A stretch of 64,000 nucleotides of DNA from Pseudomonas benzenivorans (GTDB lineage: Bacteria; Pseudomonadota; Gammaproteobacteria; Pseudomonadales; Pseudomonadaceae), in NCBI RefSeq assembly GCF_900100495.1, contig NZ_FNCT01000005.1, forward strand, positions 94,713 through 158,712, given 5' to 3'. Under the pieces are notes generated by a model. That model was not told where the DNA came from, ran no database searches, and saw only the letters and a list, made by a program, of their open reading frames with translations. The stretch's first letter is position 1, and every line of letters starts with the position of its first letter. Below, piece after piece: positions 40,784-49,709 of this stretch. Made by a program: the position numbers and the translations under genes.

Positions 40784-42433
40784 TCAGGAATCCTGGCTCG
40801 CTACGCCGGCTTCCAGATCCAGCAGCCGGCGCGCCAGGCGCAGCAGACGGAACAGCTTTACCAGCCCGGCATCGCTCAGGCGCGTGACCAAGCCGCCGTG
40901 ACCATGCAGCAGCGGCCCAAGGTCATCGGCCAGCCGCGCGCTGTCCAGCCCGGTCGCGGGTGCCGGCGCGGTGCTCAGCGCGTGCAGCAGGGTCAGCATC
41001 GCACGCGCGAACGCCGGGAGCGCCTTCGCCTGGCCCACGGCCGGCGTCACGCAGACGAAGCCGATGCCGCCATCGCTGGCTTCGATGTGGTCGCCCACCG
41101 CCGCTTCCCCCGCGATCTCGCGAGCGAACTGCGCGATATGCACGCGCAGGCGATCCGGCACGTCCAGGCCCGGCTCGATGTACCAGACATCCGAGATGGG
41201 AAAGAGCCCGCCAACCTGCACCGGGATCGCACGCAGCGCGTCGGCCTCGAAGTCGGGTAGCTTGTCGCCGAGCTGATCCGCGACCATCCTCTGGATGGAC
41301 TGCAGGCGCTCGGTGGTTGGGGCCGGCGTCACGATGTGCCCCTGCAGGCGCTCGTCGCGCTGCCCGTCCCGGGCGTTTGGTGCAGCGGCAGGTGGTGCCG
41401 AGGGTGTCTCTGCCGGTGGCGCGACGGGCGAGGTGTCCCGTGGCGTTGGCGCCGCGGGCGACAGTTGCGGCGTGATGGCTGGCGCCGCAGGTGCGACAGG
41501 CGTTGCCGGGTTCGGCGCGGCCGGCTCGCTGGTCAATACTCGCTGACGGCTTTCGCTGTCATCGACCTCCAATGCCAGCGTGTCGTAGTCCGCTTCCAGC
41601 AGCTCGGCCATCTGACCCACCAGTTCGTCCTGCACGCGCTGGGGCGAGAAGCCCTCCGGCTGCGTGTCGAACTGCGACAGCACATCCTGAAACAGCGAAG
41701 CGAAGTCCACGGTCAGCGGCCGGCCCAGCGCACGCCGCTCCCAGGTGCGCTCGCACGCCTTGCGCAGCACTGCGAGCCGGTCCACCTGATGCCGGCCCAA
41801 TCCGCCGTACAACAGCGTCGGGATCGCCGGCAGCAGATAGCGCACCGCATCGTTCATGCGGCTGATGTGTGACTGCGGCACCGGATAGCCGTCGGCCGTC
41901 AGTCGCCGCGCGAGTTCGCTTTGCGACAGCGCCTGGCCGCTTTCCTGCTCGTAGAACTCGCGCGCCTTCTCGATGCCCAAGGCCCGCTCGATGAAGGTCA
42001 GGCCGCCGCGCAGCTCGTTCTCGGCCAGATGCCCGGTCAGCGCCACGATTTCGCCGCGCGCCGGCCACGGGCGGAACAGGCACGCAATGCGGAAGAAGCG
42101 TTCCTCCTTGGTCTCGCTCCACAACTCGCGCAGGATCGCCAGCCGCGTGTTGCCGCCGTTGCGAATGATGTAGTGCGCCTCGCCCGGCCTGCGCGTGATC
42201 GCGGGGGGCGCGTCCAGCCCACGTTCACGGATGGACGCCTTGATCTCCGCATAGGCCGGGTTGCGCGTCACGCGTGGGTCGTGGTCGTAGGGCCGCAACT
42301 GGTCCAGCGTCACCACCATCGGCGTGTCGGCGATGGGGTCGCTCAAGGTCGCGGCCGAAGGGCCGCTGCGCTCGAAGCCGGTGGCCAGCAGCTTGGCAGC
42401 CATGTCCTGCGGCGTCAGCTCAGCCACGGCCAT
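40784..42433 (-). CDS. ParB-type ICE protein (TIGR03764), probable BisD equivalent
   Basis: 549 aa from ATG 42433, overlapping shi by 14 nt; a GTG at 42490 is an alternative. ParB nuclease-like domain with VTLDQLRPYDHDPRVTRNPAYAEIKASIRERGLDAPPAITRRP and a conserved RNGGNTRLAILREL (residues ~40-110). A helix-turn-helix follows near 160-200 (LSQSELARRLTADGYPVPQSHISRM). A long Pro/Ala linker (~305-370) leads to an ICE-specific C-terminal domain. It matches TIGR03764. It may serve in partition and, as BisD, in activating ICE promoters. Confidence 0.9.
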   Translation of the reverse strand: MAVAELTPQDMAAKLLATGFERSGPSAATLSDPIADTPMVVTLDQLRPYDHDPRVTRNPAYAEIKASIRERGLDAPPAITRRPGEAHYIIRNGGNTRLAILRELWSETKEERFFRIACLFRPWPARGEIVALTGHLAENELRGGLTFIERALGIEKAREFYEQESGQALSQSELARRLTADGYPVPQSHISRMNDAVRYLLPAIPTLLYGGLGRHQVDRLAVLRKACERTWERRALGRPLTVDFASLFQDVLSQFDTQPEGFSPQRVQDELVGQMAELLEADYDTLALEVDDSESRQRVLTSEPAAPNPATPVAPAAPAITPQLSPAAPTPRDTSPVAPPAETPSAPPAAAPNARDGQRDERLQGHIVTPAPTTERLQSIQRMVADQLGDKLPDFEADALRAIPVQVGGLFPISDVWYIEPGLDVPDRLRVHIAQFAREIAGEAAVGDHIEASDGGIGFVCVTPAVGQAKALPAFARAMLTLLHALSTAPAPATGLDSARLADDLGPLLHGHGGLVTRLSDAGLVKLFRLLRLARRLLDLEAGVASQDS

Positions 42434-42656
42434 TCTCCTGCGCTTGCCGGTCGGCGCGGCGAAGCTGTGCGCGGGCATTGCGGTCGGCACGGTGGTCGCT
42501 CGCCGTCGAGCTGGTGTAGATCGACGCGCAGCCTTGCTTCGTGAATTCCAGGTGCCCGCCGGACGTGCGAACCACGCGCCAGCCTTCGCCCAGCGCGAAC
42601 TCGATCAGCGCGCGCAGCCGTTCGCGGCCGCGCGCCAGTTCATGCGCGCTCGCCAT
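42420..42656 (-). CDS. shi: Shi, small protein that arrests cell division of ICE donor cells
   Basis: 78 aa from ATG 42656, overlapping parA by 17 nt and parB by 14 nt. RERLRALIEFALGEGWRVVRTSGGHLEFTKQGCASIYTSS has the shape of a HicA-like double-stranded-RNA-binding fold (G.H..F/L.K.G). The position between parA and parB matches shi of ICEclc, reported to act with ParA in stopping proliferation of transfer-competent cells. The tail is Arg-rich. Identification is by position and size plus the fold-like pattern. Confidence 0.7.
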   Translation of the reverse strand: MASAHELARGRERLRALIEFALGEGWRVVRTSGGHLEFTKQGCASIYTSSTASDHRADRNARAQLRRADRQAQENGRG

Positions 42657-43506
42657 GGCCGGCCCCTCCCGCATCGGCCCGACCGGTGACCAGCGCGAAG
42701 CGCTCCCGCCACACGGGGAACAGCTCGCCGGCCAGCGTGCGCATGGTCTCCAACGCCGCGGGCGCCGTGCGCCCAGCCGGCTGCCGGCGCTCCACCCGGT
42801 GCACCGGCAATCCTCGTGTCGCAGCGCGCGGATAGGCTTCGATGGCCGGTACGTCGGTGCCCAGCACCTGCACGCCGGCCTGTTCCTGAAACACCTGTCG
42901 CAGCGCCTGCTGGACCAGCCGCGCATTCGACGACACAGGATGTACACGGTTGATGAGCAGACGCAGCGGCGGCGGCTCGATGCCCAGGTGCCGATACGGC
43001 GCGATGTCCTCGATCAGTTGCAGCGTGCCGCGCCGCAGCTCGCGCGCCGCGAGGATTTCCGGCGTCACCGGCGACAGCGCCAGGTCGGACGCCAGCACCG
43101 CCATCTCCAGCAGCACGCTGCGCGCGCCCTGGGTGTCGATCAGCAGCAAGTCGTAGTGCGTGCGGAAGACGGGAAGCAGATGGCGCAGTCGCAGGCGCCC
43201 ATCCGGAGCGTGCAGCAGCAGCGTGTTCAGTTCGCCGCGGTCGTCGTTGGAGAGCACCAGGTCCAGGCCCGCGATCACGGTACGCGACACCAGTTGCTCG
43301 ATGCGCCGCTCGTTGAAGGCCAGCATCTGGTAGATGCCGCCGGGCGCGCGAACGTCCAGCGTGAAGTAGCTCGACAGCGTGGGCTGCACGTCCAGGTCCA
43401 GCAGCAGCACGCGCAGCCCGGCATCGGCGATGAAGCCGCCCAGGTTGGCCGCCGTCGTGGTCTTGCCCACGCCGCCCTTGGTCGAAATGATGGACACCAC
43501 CTGCAT
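42640..43506 (-). CDS. parA: ParA family ATPase of the ICE
   Basis: 288 aa from ATG 43506, with GAGGAG upstream; an earlier ATG at 43530 would place the RBS inside the gene. Deviant Walker A STKGGVGKTTTAANL at residues 8-22, VLLLDLDVQPTLSSYF, and LLLIDTQGARS as Walker B. This is the ICE form of ParA, adjacent to shi and ParB. In ICEclc it is needed for the growth arrest of donor cells as well as possible partitioning. It lies 40 nt after alpA and is likely in its operon. Confidence 0.92.
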   Translation of the reverse strand: MQVVSIISTKGGVGKTTTAANLGGFIADAGLRVLLLDLDVQPTLSSYFTLDVRAPGGIYQMLAFNERRIEQLVSRTVIAGLDLVLSNDDRGELNTLLLHAPDGRLRLRHLLPVFRTHYDLLLIDTQGARSVLLEMAVLASDLALSPVTPEILAARELRRGTLQLIEDIAPYRHLGIEPPPLRLLINRVHPVSSNARLVQQALRQVFQEQAGVQVLGTDVPAIEAYPRAATRGLPVHRVERRQPAGRTAPAALETMRTLAGELFPVWRERFALVTGRADAGGAGHGERA

Positions 43507-43546
43507 GGGCTTCTCCTCGTCGAATGGCATGAACCGAGAAGAAGCG

Positions 43547-43765
43547 TCAGGCGCGTTCTTTGAGGCGATCGGCGATCCACTGTTCGATCTCCACCGAGTC
43601 CCAGCCCACCGCGCGCACGCCCAGGCGCAGCGCCTTGGGGAACTTGCCTTCCTTCATGAGGCTGTAGATGTGCGCGCGCTTGAAGCCGGTCTTGGCTTCG
43701 ACCTCGGCGCGGCGCAGGACGCGGTGCTCGGGCGGCAAGGCCGGCGCGATGGTCTGCGAAGACAT
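43547..43765 (-). CDS. alpA: AlpA-family transcriptional regulator of the ICE
   Basis: 72 aa from ATG 43765 with AGGAG upstream. RRAEVEAKTGFKRAHIYSLMKEGKFPKALRLGVRAVGWDSVEIEQWIADR is the AlpA/excisionase-like winged helix. First gene of the alpA-parA-shi-parB-DUF2857 operon. In ICEclc the alpA promoter is the first target of BisR and the site of the positive feedback by BisDC. Two 21-bp-spaced palindromic sites precede it. Confidence 0.92.
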   Translation of the reverse strand: MSSQTIAPALPPEHRVLRRAEVEAKTGFKRAHIYSLMKEGKFPKALRLGVRAVGWDSVEIEQWIADRLKERA

Positions 43766-43840
43766 GAGAGGCACTCCTTGACGCTCGATGGCGTTGTTCA
43801 GAAAGTGCCTCGCATTCCATATGCTGCTGCTGCGAGATTC

Positions 43841-43875
43841 ACTGCAACTGCAGAACACGCAACTGCAATTGCAGT
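43841..43875. promoter_or_regulatory. Two phased palindromic sites upstream of alpA
   Basis: ACTGCAATTGCAGT (43862-43875, perfect) and the related ACTGCAACTGCAGA (43841-43854, one end differing) are 21 bp apart, i.e. two helical turns. They lie in the 124-bp alpA upstream region, a position suited to an activator. Confidence 0.6.
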
Positions 43876-43889
43876 CTGCTGTTACAGGC

Positions 43890-44645
43890 TCAGCGCGATG
43901 CCTCCAGGTGGCGACGCGCCTGTGCCAGCTTGCTCCACAGCGTTCGCTCGCTGATGCCGGGCCGCCCTTCATGGTGGGCCAGTAGCGCACTGATCACCGC
44001 ATCCATGTTGCGGAAGGACGAGTAGGCAGAGCCCGCGGGGGACTTGCCCAACAGCAATGTCAGCAGGCCGCCAATGATGTTCAGGTAAGTCGATTCGCTG
44101 CGCAGGCCCGGTTCACTCGCATCGCCCTCACGAATGCTACTGGCATGCTCCTTCGCCAACGCTTCGTGCTGTGCCTTCAGCGCCGCATGTAGTTGTGCGA
44201 GTTCGGCAAGCTGCAGCTTGGCGGCCTCGCGATCGGCCAGCAACACGTTCAGCATGGCGACGCTCACCGAAGGATGCAGTTCGCGCTCGATGCCGTCGAA
44301 CAGGAATGGAGGCCGCTCACCGGGGTAGTAATGCGACATCCACGCCTTCAGGTCGACGTGGCGCACGATCAACGCAGGATCGTCGAGTGCGGGGCGCTGA
44401 GGTTCCTGCGCCATGCCTGCCTTGCCGTAAGAAAGCTCATCGTGTGCCAATGCGTCGAAGATGCGCTCGGAGAAAAGGCGCAGCAAGGGCCAGCGCGGAA
44501 AGTCGTTCGGCTCAGGCATGGCACGTGGCCCGAGCGTTTCCAGAATCCGCGGCTCAAAGCGCAACAGTCCCGCCCAACGGACGGCCGCCTCGATCGGGCG
44601 GTAGTAGATCCTGGCGCCAAAGGCAAGGCAACTCGATTTCTCCAT
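43890..44645 (-). CDS. 251-aa ICE regulatory protein in the BisR position
   Basis: Start ATG 44645 (MEKSSCLAFGARIYYRPIEAAVRWAGLL) preferred over 44690. No DNA-binding motif stands out. There is a helical central part with a coiled coil (LADREAAKLQLAELAQLHAALKAQHEALAKEHA) and a C-terminal domain (NIIGGLLTLLLGKSP, ISERTLWSKLAQARRHLE) resembling the helical C-terminal module of other ICE proteins. In ICEclc the gene before alpA is bisR, of about this length, whose product activates the alpA promoter. The name is not assigned because the homology could not be checked. Confidence 0.8.
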   Translation of the reverse strand: MEKSSCLAFGARIYYRPIEAAVRWAGLLRFEPRILETLGPRAMPEPNDFPRWPLLRLFSERIFDALAHDELSYGKAGMAQEPQRPALDDPALIVRHVDLKAWMSHYYPGERPPFLFDGIERELHPSVSVAMLNVLLADREAAKLQLAELAQLHAALKAQHEALAKEHASSIREGDASEPGLRSESTYLNIIGGLLTLLLGKSPAGSAYSSFRNMDAVISALLAHHEGRPGISERTLWSKLAQARRHLEASR

Positions 44646-45199
44646 GTCGCGTGCGTCCCATCGTCGGATCGAACTCTGGCAGACGCGCACCGCCCAAGTG
44701 GGCGAGGCGATTGCCCAGAAATCCGGATGAAGCGCAGGACCGGCCGGGATCGTGGAAGGAAGCGTTGCATCGGCGCTGACGGCCGGCTAAGGGCGAACTA
44801 CATCTTGCTACGCTTGAAACTCCTCAACCATGATGCGGGCGCTTTGCCTTTGGACCGGCACGCGGCTTGGTGGTCGCGCTCCCCTGGAGTCAAGCATGGG
44901 TGCCGCGCTTTACCCGAAACCTGGCCAAAGTTTTCCGTAGGAATTCCAACGGCGTAAAGTGCCAATGCGTCAACAGGATGAGCCGGTTTGCAACCAGCAA
45001 AAGCTCATGCGTTCCGCGTCAGTGAAATGACCGCGGCGGCGAGCCCGCAGGCGAGTGCCGGAGGACGGAAGGGCGCAGCAATTGCGTCGAAACTGGCATC
45101 AGTACAGCGCATGAGCCATGCAGATCGGGTCAGCCGCAAGACCAAAGATGAATCGCGCAATCCGAGAAAACTAGCCGCGCACCTTTCGATAGATCTGCG
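44646..45199. other. Intergenic stretch between BisR-position gene and LysR
   Basis: About 550 bp. An 80-codon plus-strand frame (44988-45230) runs into the LysR gene and has no family resemblance, so I do not call it. The minus strand would carry the promoter of the 251-aa gene, but no clear -35/-10 pair stands out. A short dyad CTCC-n3-GGAG lies near 44880-44890. Confidence 0.35.
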
Positions 45200-46111
45200 T
45201 CAGATCGCGCGTGATGTGCTTGCGTCCTGATGACATACACGTTCGGCGCGTTCGATGAACCGCTGCAACGGCTCCGTCATGCCACCCTCGGTTCGTAACA
45301 GATAGGTGGTTATCGATGCGCTCTGACCGGCCAACGGGCGGACAACAACATCCGCCGGCTGGCAAGTTGCCAAGTGCGCGGCAGTGGAAAAACTTAGCCC
45401 GTACCCTGCGGCCACCAACGTCAGCATCAGCCCGTGAGAAGCGGCATACTCAGCCACGATCGGTTGGACATCGACAGAGCGGAACAGTCGTTCGCTCTGC
45501 CGACCGCAACCTTGGCATGCCCGTGGATCACAAAGTACCAGCGGATAGCTCACCACTTCCTGCAACGGCACTTCCTTGAAGGCTACAAGCGGGTGCCGTG
45601 CGGGCAGGATCACTACCAAGGGGTCGGCCCACAGCGGCTCAGCAATGATCCCGTCCTCCACTTCATTGACCATTGCAAAGCCGGCGTCGAACAGATTTGC
45701 GTTCAGCCCCTGCACGAGTTCGGTCAGCGGTACTTCGGAGAGCCGGATGTTTACCTGCGGCGACTCTTCGCGGCACAGTGCAAGCAGTGCTGATAGCCTC
45801 GCCCGTCCTATGTCTCTCGACAGCGCGATTCGCAAAATGCCCTGAGAACCGGAGGCAGCAGCCTTCGCGCTGGCCACTGCCTGCTCAACGCTCAACATGA
45901 TGCGGCGGGCGTCGTCGAGGAAGACTCGCCCTGCCCAAGTCAGGGTTGTGCCCCGCGGCGTGCGACTGAGCAACGTCACGCCTAGAGTTGTCTCCAACTT
46001 GCGGATCGTGCGTGATAGGGGAGATTGTTCTATATGCAGCCGCCTAGCGGCTCGACCGAAGTGCAGTTCCTCGGCTACAGCAATGAAACAGCGAAGATGA
46101 CGTAAGTTCAT
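45200..46111 (-). CDS. LysR-family transcriptional regulator
   Basis: 303 aa. N-terminal winged helix (MNLRHLRCFIAVAEELHFGRAARRLHIEQSPLSRTIRKLE), then a LysR substrate-binding domain from ~residue 90 (GILRIALSRDIGRARLSALLALC; ILPARHPLVAFKEVPLQEVVSYPLVLCDP). It resembles regulators carried on many ICEs, including the TciR type that starts the competence cascade. Which it is cannot be told from position. It shares about half its pattern with the broken LysR at 46479 and the LysR at 59518. Confidence 0.92.
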   Translation of the reverse strand: MNLRHLRCFIAVAEELHFGRAARRLHIEQSPLSRTIRKLETTLGVTLLSRTPRGTTLTWAGRVFLDDARRIMLSVEQAVASAKAAASGSQGILRIALSRDIGRARLSALLALCREESPQVNIRLSEVPLTELVQGLNANLFDAGFAMVNEVEDGIIAEPLWADPLVVILPARHPLVAFKEVPLQEVVSYPLVLCDPRACQGCGRQSERLFRSVDVQPIVAEYAASHGLMLTLVAAGYGLSFSTAAHLATCQPADVVVRPLAGQSASITTYLLRTEGGMTEPLQRFIERAERVCHQDASTSRAI

Positions 46112-46478
46112 GCGCAGTCCCTCGTGACGTGACCAGTCCTTATGATCGTAGGGAGCCGCATGCGTGCGGAGAAGAGGCCGGCATGTCTTGCAGCGGCTGC
46201 CGTCGCCGGCTCACAGCACGCGGGCAATGGTGTCCGGAGTTATTGCAACGCTGCTTGAACGCGGGCGGCGGTCATGGCGGATGGCTAGCTAGAGCACTCG
46301 CGCCAGCGCGCCTCGGCTATCTTCTGTGGCCGCAGCGACCCGAGGAAGACAGTCGCGGCGTCTTACGTCACTCCCCGAGGGCGAGCGATTTGGTCTGTCG
46401 ACACGGGCGGCAGCGCAGCGTCTGAAGTTCGCGCCAGCGGGCATCGCGCCGGATGAACTGTCGATGGGCATGTTCGGC
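46112..46478. other. Gene-free stretch next to LysR remnant
   Basis: About 370 bp. Only frames without start signal or family pattern are seen. It probably contains the LysR promoter and decayed sequence upstream of the pseudogene. Confidence 0.35.
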
Positions 46479-47113
46479 GAATTCGAGATCGCCACCTGTA
46501 ACCGCGCCGCTGAAGCACTGCGGCCGGAGCAGTCGCAGCAAGCGGCTGACGCGGGCGGACAAGCAATTCCTGTAACATGTGCCGCGCCTCTTCACTGCCT
46601 TGCAGCAAGCCCGCGACAGCGTGAGGGGAGCGGCCAACGGCTTTCACGGTCAGCAACGCATTACGCTGTCCGATGGCATCACCCCGTCGCGCTTGCCGAC
46701 CTTGCTGGCGTTAAGCTGGCAGGAGGAGCCCGACGTCGAGTTGCGCCTGTTCGAGGTGTCACTGTCGCAGCAAATCAAGGGGCTGCATGGCGATCTGTAT
46801 GACCTAGGGCCCAGTCTGGTGAAGTGGGTGACGACATCGTGGCTAAGGCGCTTTGGAGCGCCCCCCCTCATGGTCGCGGCGCCGGCATGGCATCCGCTGC
46901 TCAAGCACAAACGTATCTCACTGGACGAGGTGCTGCGTTATCCGCTGGTGCTGGTGACCCACATGCATACGGGGGTCATGAACGTCAGATCCAACGAGTG
47001 CTGCCGCGGGTGAAGCAGGAACCCGTGATCGCTGCACGGGTGGCTTCCTGGGAACCTGAAACGCGTCGAGGTATATTGATTGGACAGAAGCTAGTCTTCC
47101 GTCAACAGGTGTA
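46479..47113 (+). pseudogene. Broken LysR-family regulator
   Basis: LysR sequence in pieces. An N-terminal trace with RAAEALRPEQS corresponds to the winged-helix region. A later stretch HVPRLFTALQQARDSVRGAANGFHG is preceded by an in-frame TAA (46573-46575). The substrate-binding domain (RLPTLLALSWQEEPDVELRLFEVSLSQQIKGL, HPLLKHKRISLDEVLRYPLVLVT) runs to about 46970. It then continues in another frame (GHERQIQRVLPRVKQEPVIAARVASWE) to 47113. There is thus at least one stop, one frameshift and a loss of internal N-terminal sequence. Orientation is opposite to the intact LysR. Confidence 0.75.
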
Positions 47114-47124
47114 GCCATCCCTTG

Positions 47125-47598
47125 CTAGCGGCTTCCATAGAACTTTCCCACGAACGAGCGACGGTAACTCTGGTGGCAGGCTAGGCAGCTTTGCTGGGTC
47201 TTGGAGAAAGCCGCGATGACTGCTTGGCCGTCATTCCGCTGTGCAGCCTCGCCCATGGCGGTCGCGGCGTCATGGACCTGTCCATCAAGACCCCGAAACT
47301 TTCCAGCGTCTGCCCCAAGCCAAGCAAGGATGCGCATCTTTTCCGACATGGGCGGCTCGGCATGCTTGGCGATTCGTGGTGCTAGCTCGGCGACCAGCGG
47401 CCAGTCTTCTTTGGAGATCGCGCCCGTGACGGCTTGCATGTCGCGACCGAGTCTTTCCATTATGGTACGAAGCGCCATTGGCTTTGCCGCCTCTACGGAC
47501 TGCGCACCGAGTGCCGTGGCGAAGGTTGCCAAGAGCACGGACAGCGGGACGGTGAAAAACGATCTGGGTTTCAAGGGCTGGTTCACGAATTTCTCCAT
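47125..47598 (-). CDS. Cytochrome c' -like protein, exported
   Basis: 157 aa with a signal sequence (FFTVPLSVLLATFATALGAQSVEA) and a C-terminal haem-binding CLACHQSYR (CxxCH) near residue 137. The helical body (IMERLGRDMQAVTGAISKEDW, ELAPRIAKHAEPP) fits the four-helix cytochrome c' fold. Such periplasmic proteins bind NO or protect against nitrosative stress. It precedes an LpxR-like gene in the direction of reading, separated by ~48 bp. ICE cargo. Confidence 0.82.
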   Translation of the reverse strand: MEKFVNQPLKPRSFFTVPLSVLLATFATALGAQSVEAAKPMALRTIMERLGRDMQAVTGAISKEDWPLVAELAPRIAKHAEPPMSEKMRILAWLGADAGKFRGLDGQVHDAATAMGEAAQRNDGQAVIAAFSKTQQSCLACHQSYRRSFVGKFYGSR

Positions 47599-47646
47599 TG
47601 ATGTTGTGACGAATGCTTTGGGTCTAACGATTGGTTGCAGGTGTCC

Positions 47647-48846
47647 TCAAAATTCCAGACTCAGCGCGATCGATCCGAATGCGTGATGGCCCGCCTGCTG
47701 GTCGAACTCGCGGGTTCTCCAAACGCGCATCACGGCGAGCCGTACGCCACGTCCAGCAACGATCCATTGGCTGCTGATGCCGAGAGCTGCTTGCGCGATC
47801 CAAGGCCGCCGGCTGACGTGATGGCTATGCCGGAACATGTTTCCGTCGAGTGAGAAGTCCCAGGCGACGGCTTTACCCTCCAGATTCAGGAAGACATGTG
47901 CCCCAGGTTTGGGCGCCAGGACCGACTGCGGCGTTGTCGTGCGCAGATCGGCAACACCAGAGGGCGGGCGGTTCTCTGCGCCAGGGCGGATCGGATAGCT
48001 GCCGAAGTCGTTCGGTATGTTCCAGCCCGCGCGAAACTCCACGCCGGTACTGGCGGCGGTTTCGATGTTTCCGACCCGCAGGGCATAGCTGCCGATCACG
48101 TCGCTGCCCCATCCAGGGCGGACCGCACCCTCCGTGTACGGCTTGAACTTGCGCTCCATGGCCATCTGAAACGCCGGCTCGTTGCGCAACTGGTTGTCCC
48201 AGCCGCGAAATCGCTCAATGCCGCGTGCCCGATGCACCAGATCCTGAGATTGCTCGGCCAGCGACCAGGGGCCGATCACGCCCAGGGTCAGCTCACGCAC
48301 GTCAAGCATTTCGTAGCTGGCGGCTTGTGGGTGGATGCGGCGATTCCACGCCAAACCCAGGTAGAGCAAACCAGCGTACGGTCGGTCATCTGGAATCACG
48401 TCGGTGCGCGTCTTGTTCTCGGGCGTGTACATGGACTGGCCAAAGCGCACGACGAGGTTTTGCGACGACGAGTGGGCGCCGGCGTCGTGCCAGAAGCCTG
48501 GATCAGCCCAGCCGATGAAGCGGGCGTACAAGCCAATCGGCTGGGGCAGGCATTCCGGACGGAGCCCGCCTTGCAGATCGCGTGAGACTGCTGTTAGCGC
48601 GACACCGTTGGTGTAGTTGCGATCGGAGCCGGTGAACAAATCGTTCTCCAGACGCAGAGTGCCGCCCCGCCAGCGCAGGGATTGCTCTGGTGAGCAGGAG
48701 GGAGGATTTGCAGAGAGCGAGACTTCGGAACCGAAAGCAGCAATCGGGCTGAACAATGCACCCGTAATCAACAAGGCGGCGCACTGCATCGGCTGCCGCA
48801 CCTTGGTGCCGCGCAGGCTCCAGAGATACCCGTCGATGCCAATCAT
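47647..48846 (-). CDS. lpxR: LpxR-like lipid A 3'-O-deacylase (DUF2219)
   Basis: 399 aa if started at ATG 48846; a signal peptide (MQCAALLITGALFSPIAAFGSEV) begins at residue 20 (48789), which may be the true start. LRLENDLFTGSDRNYTNGVALT is the DUF2219 signature with Asn/Asp catalytic-site residues, followed by DRPYAGLLYLGLAWN and a beta-barrel pattern ending in aromatic Phe. In Salmonella LpxR removes an acyloxyacyl chain from lipid A in the outer membrane. It starts 4 nt into the end of the LOG gene. Confidence 0.85.
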   Translation of the reverse strand: MIGIDGYLWSLRGTKVRQPMQCAALLITGALFSPIAAFGSEVSLSANPPSCSPEQSLRWRGGTLRLENDLFTGSDRNYTNGVALTAVSRDLQGGLRPECLPQPIGLYARFIGWADPGFWHDAGAHSSSQNLVVRFGQSMYTPENKTRTDVIPDDRPYAGLLYLGLAWNRRIHPQAASYEMLDVRELTLGVIGPWSLAEQSQDLVHRARGIERFRGWDNQLRNEPAFQMAMERKFKPYTEGAVRPGWGSDVIGSYALRVGNIETAASTGVEFRAGWNIPNDFGSYPIRPGAENRPPSGVADLRTTTPQSVLAPKPGAHVFLNLEGKAVAWDFSLDGNMFRHSHHVSRRPWIAQAALGISSQWIVAGRGVRLAVMRVWRTREFDQQAGHHAFGSIALSLEF

Positions 48847-49709
48847 GTTGCCCCATCGCCTGCCGCCCTGTTGACGTAAAAGCGTTCGAGGGCACTGACG
48901 ATTTCCTCCGCTTCGTCTACGCAGGTGAACAAGTCGAGATCGGATGGAGAGACATAGCCTTCGTCGAGCAGAAGGTCGAAATCAACTACGCGACGCCAGA
49001 ATGCACGGCCGACCAGCACTACCGGAATACGCTGCATCTTTCCGGTCTGGATCAAGGTGAGCACCTCGAACAGCTCATCGAGCGTTCCATAGCCACCCGG
49101 GAATGCCACCAAGCCCTTGGCGTGCAACAAGAAGTGCATCTTGCGCAGCGCGAAATAGTGGAATCGGAACGCCAAATCCGGGCACATGTAGGGGTTGGGT
49201 GCCTGTTCGTGGGGCAGCGTGATGTTGAGGCCAATCGAACGTGCGCCAACCTCGAAAGCACCGCGGTTGGCGGCCTCCATGATGCCGGGCCCACCTCCGG
49301 TGACGACGACGAAATCACGGCGGTTTTGCTGCTGGAAACGCGCCGAAATAAGGCCCGAGAAACGCCTCGCTTGCTCGTAGTGACGTGCCTGTTCGACCCG
49401 GCGATTGGCTCGCGCAAGCTCTTGCCGCAGCCCGACATTCTCCGGAGTGACGAGCGCCTGACGCTCCAGCGCGCCAAGGCGGGCTTCTGCCGTCTCGGCA
49501 TCGCTCACGCGTGCGCTGCCGAAGACCACTACCGTCGAGCGGATGCCTTTCTCGTGCAGGATGCGCTCAGGTTTGAGTAGTTCGAGCTGCAGTCGCAGCG
49601 GCCGCAGTTCGTCCTGGCCAAGCAGTTCGATGTCTTCGTACGCAAGACGGTACGTTGGCGACTCGCGGATGGCGCGCAGGCGTTCAGCGAGATCTTCGGC
49701 GGGCTTCAT
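48843..49709 (-). CDS. LOG family protein (lonely-guy fold)
   Basis: 288 aa from ATG 49709, sharing one base with the stop of the upstream gene. GGGPGIMEAANRGAFEVGA and PGGYGTLDELFEVL are the two LOG motifs. LOG proteins cleave nucleotide 5'-monophosphates, giving a ribose-5-phosphate and a base. The N-terminal ~90 residues are a helical extension found in the longer bacterial LOG type. Located in a putative operon with the metallo-hydrolase and DUF2892. Confidence 0.9.
   Translation of the reverse strand: MKPAEDLAERLRAIRESPTYRLAYEDIELLGQDELRPLRLQLELLKPERILHEKGIRSTVVVFGSARVSDAETAEARLGALERQALVTPENVGLRQELARANRRVEQARHYEQARRFSGLISARFQQQNRRDFVVVTGGGPGIMEAANRGAFEVGARSIGLNITLPHEQAPNPYMCPDLAFRFHYFALRKMHFLLHAKGLVAFPGGYGTLDELFEVLTLIQTGKMQRIPVVLVGRAFWRRVVDFDLLLDEGYVSPSDLDLFTCVDEAEEIVSALERFYVNRAAGDGAT

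Noticed and set aside
44988..45230. 80-codon plus-strand frame
   Set aside because: Overlaps the LysR 3' end, low complexity (Ala/Ser/Arg), no homology pattern.
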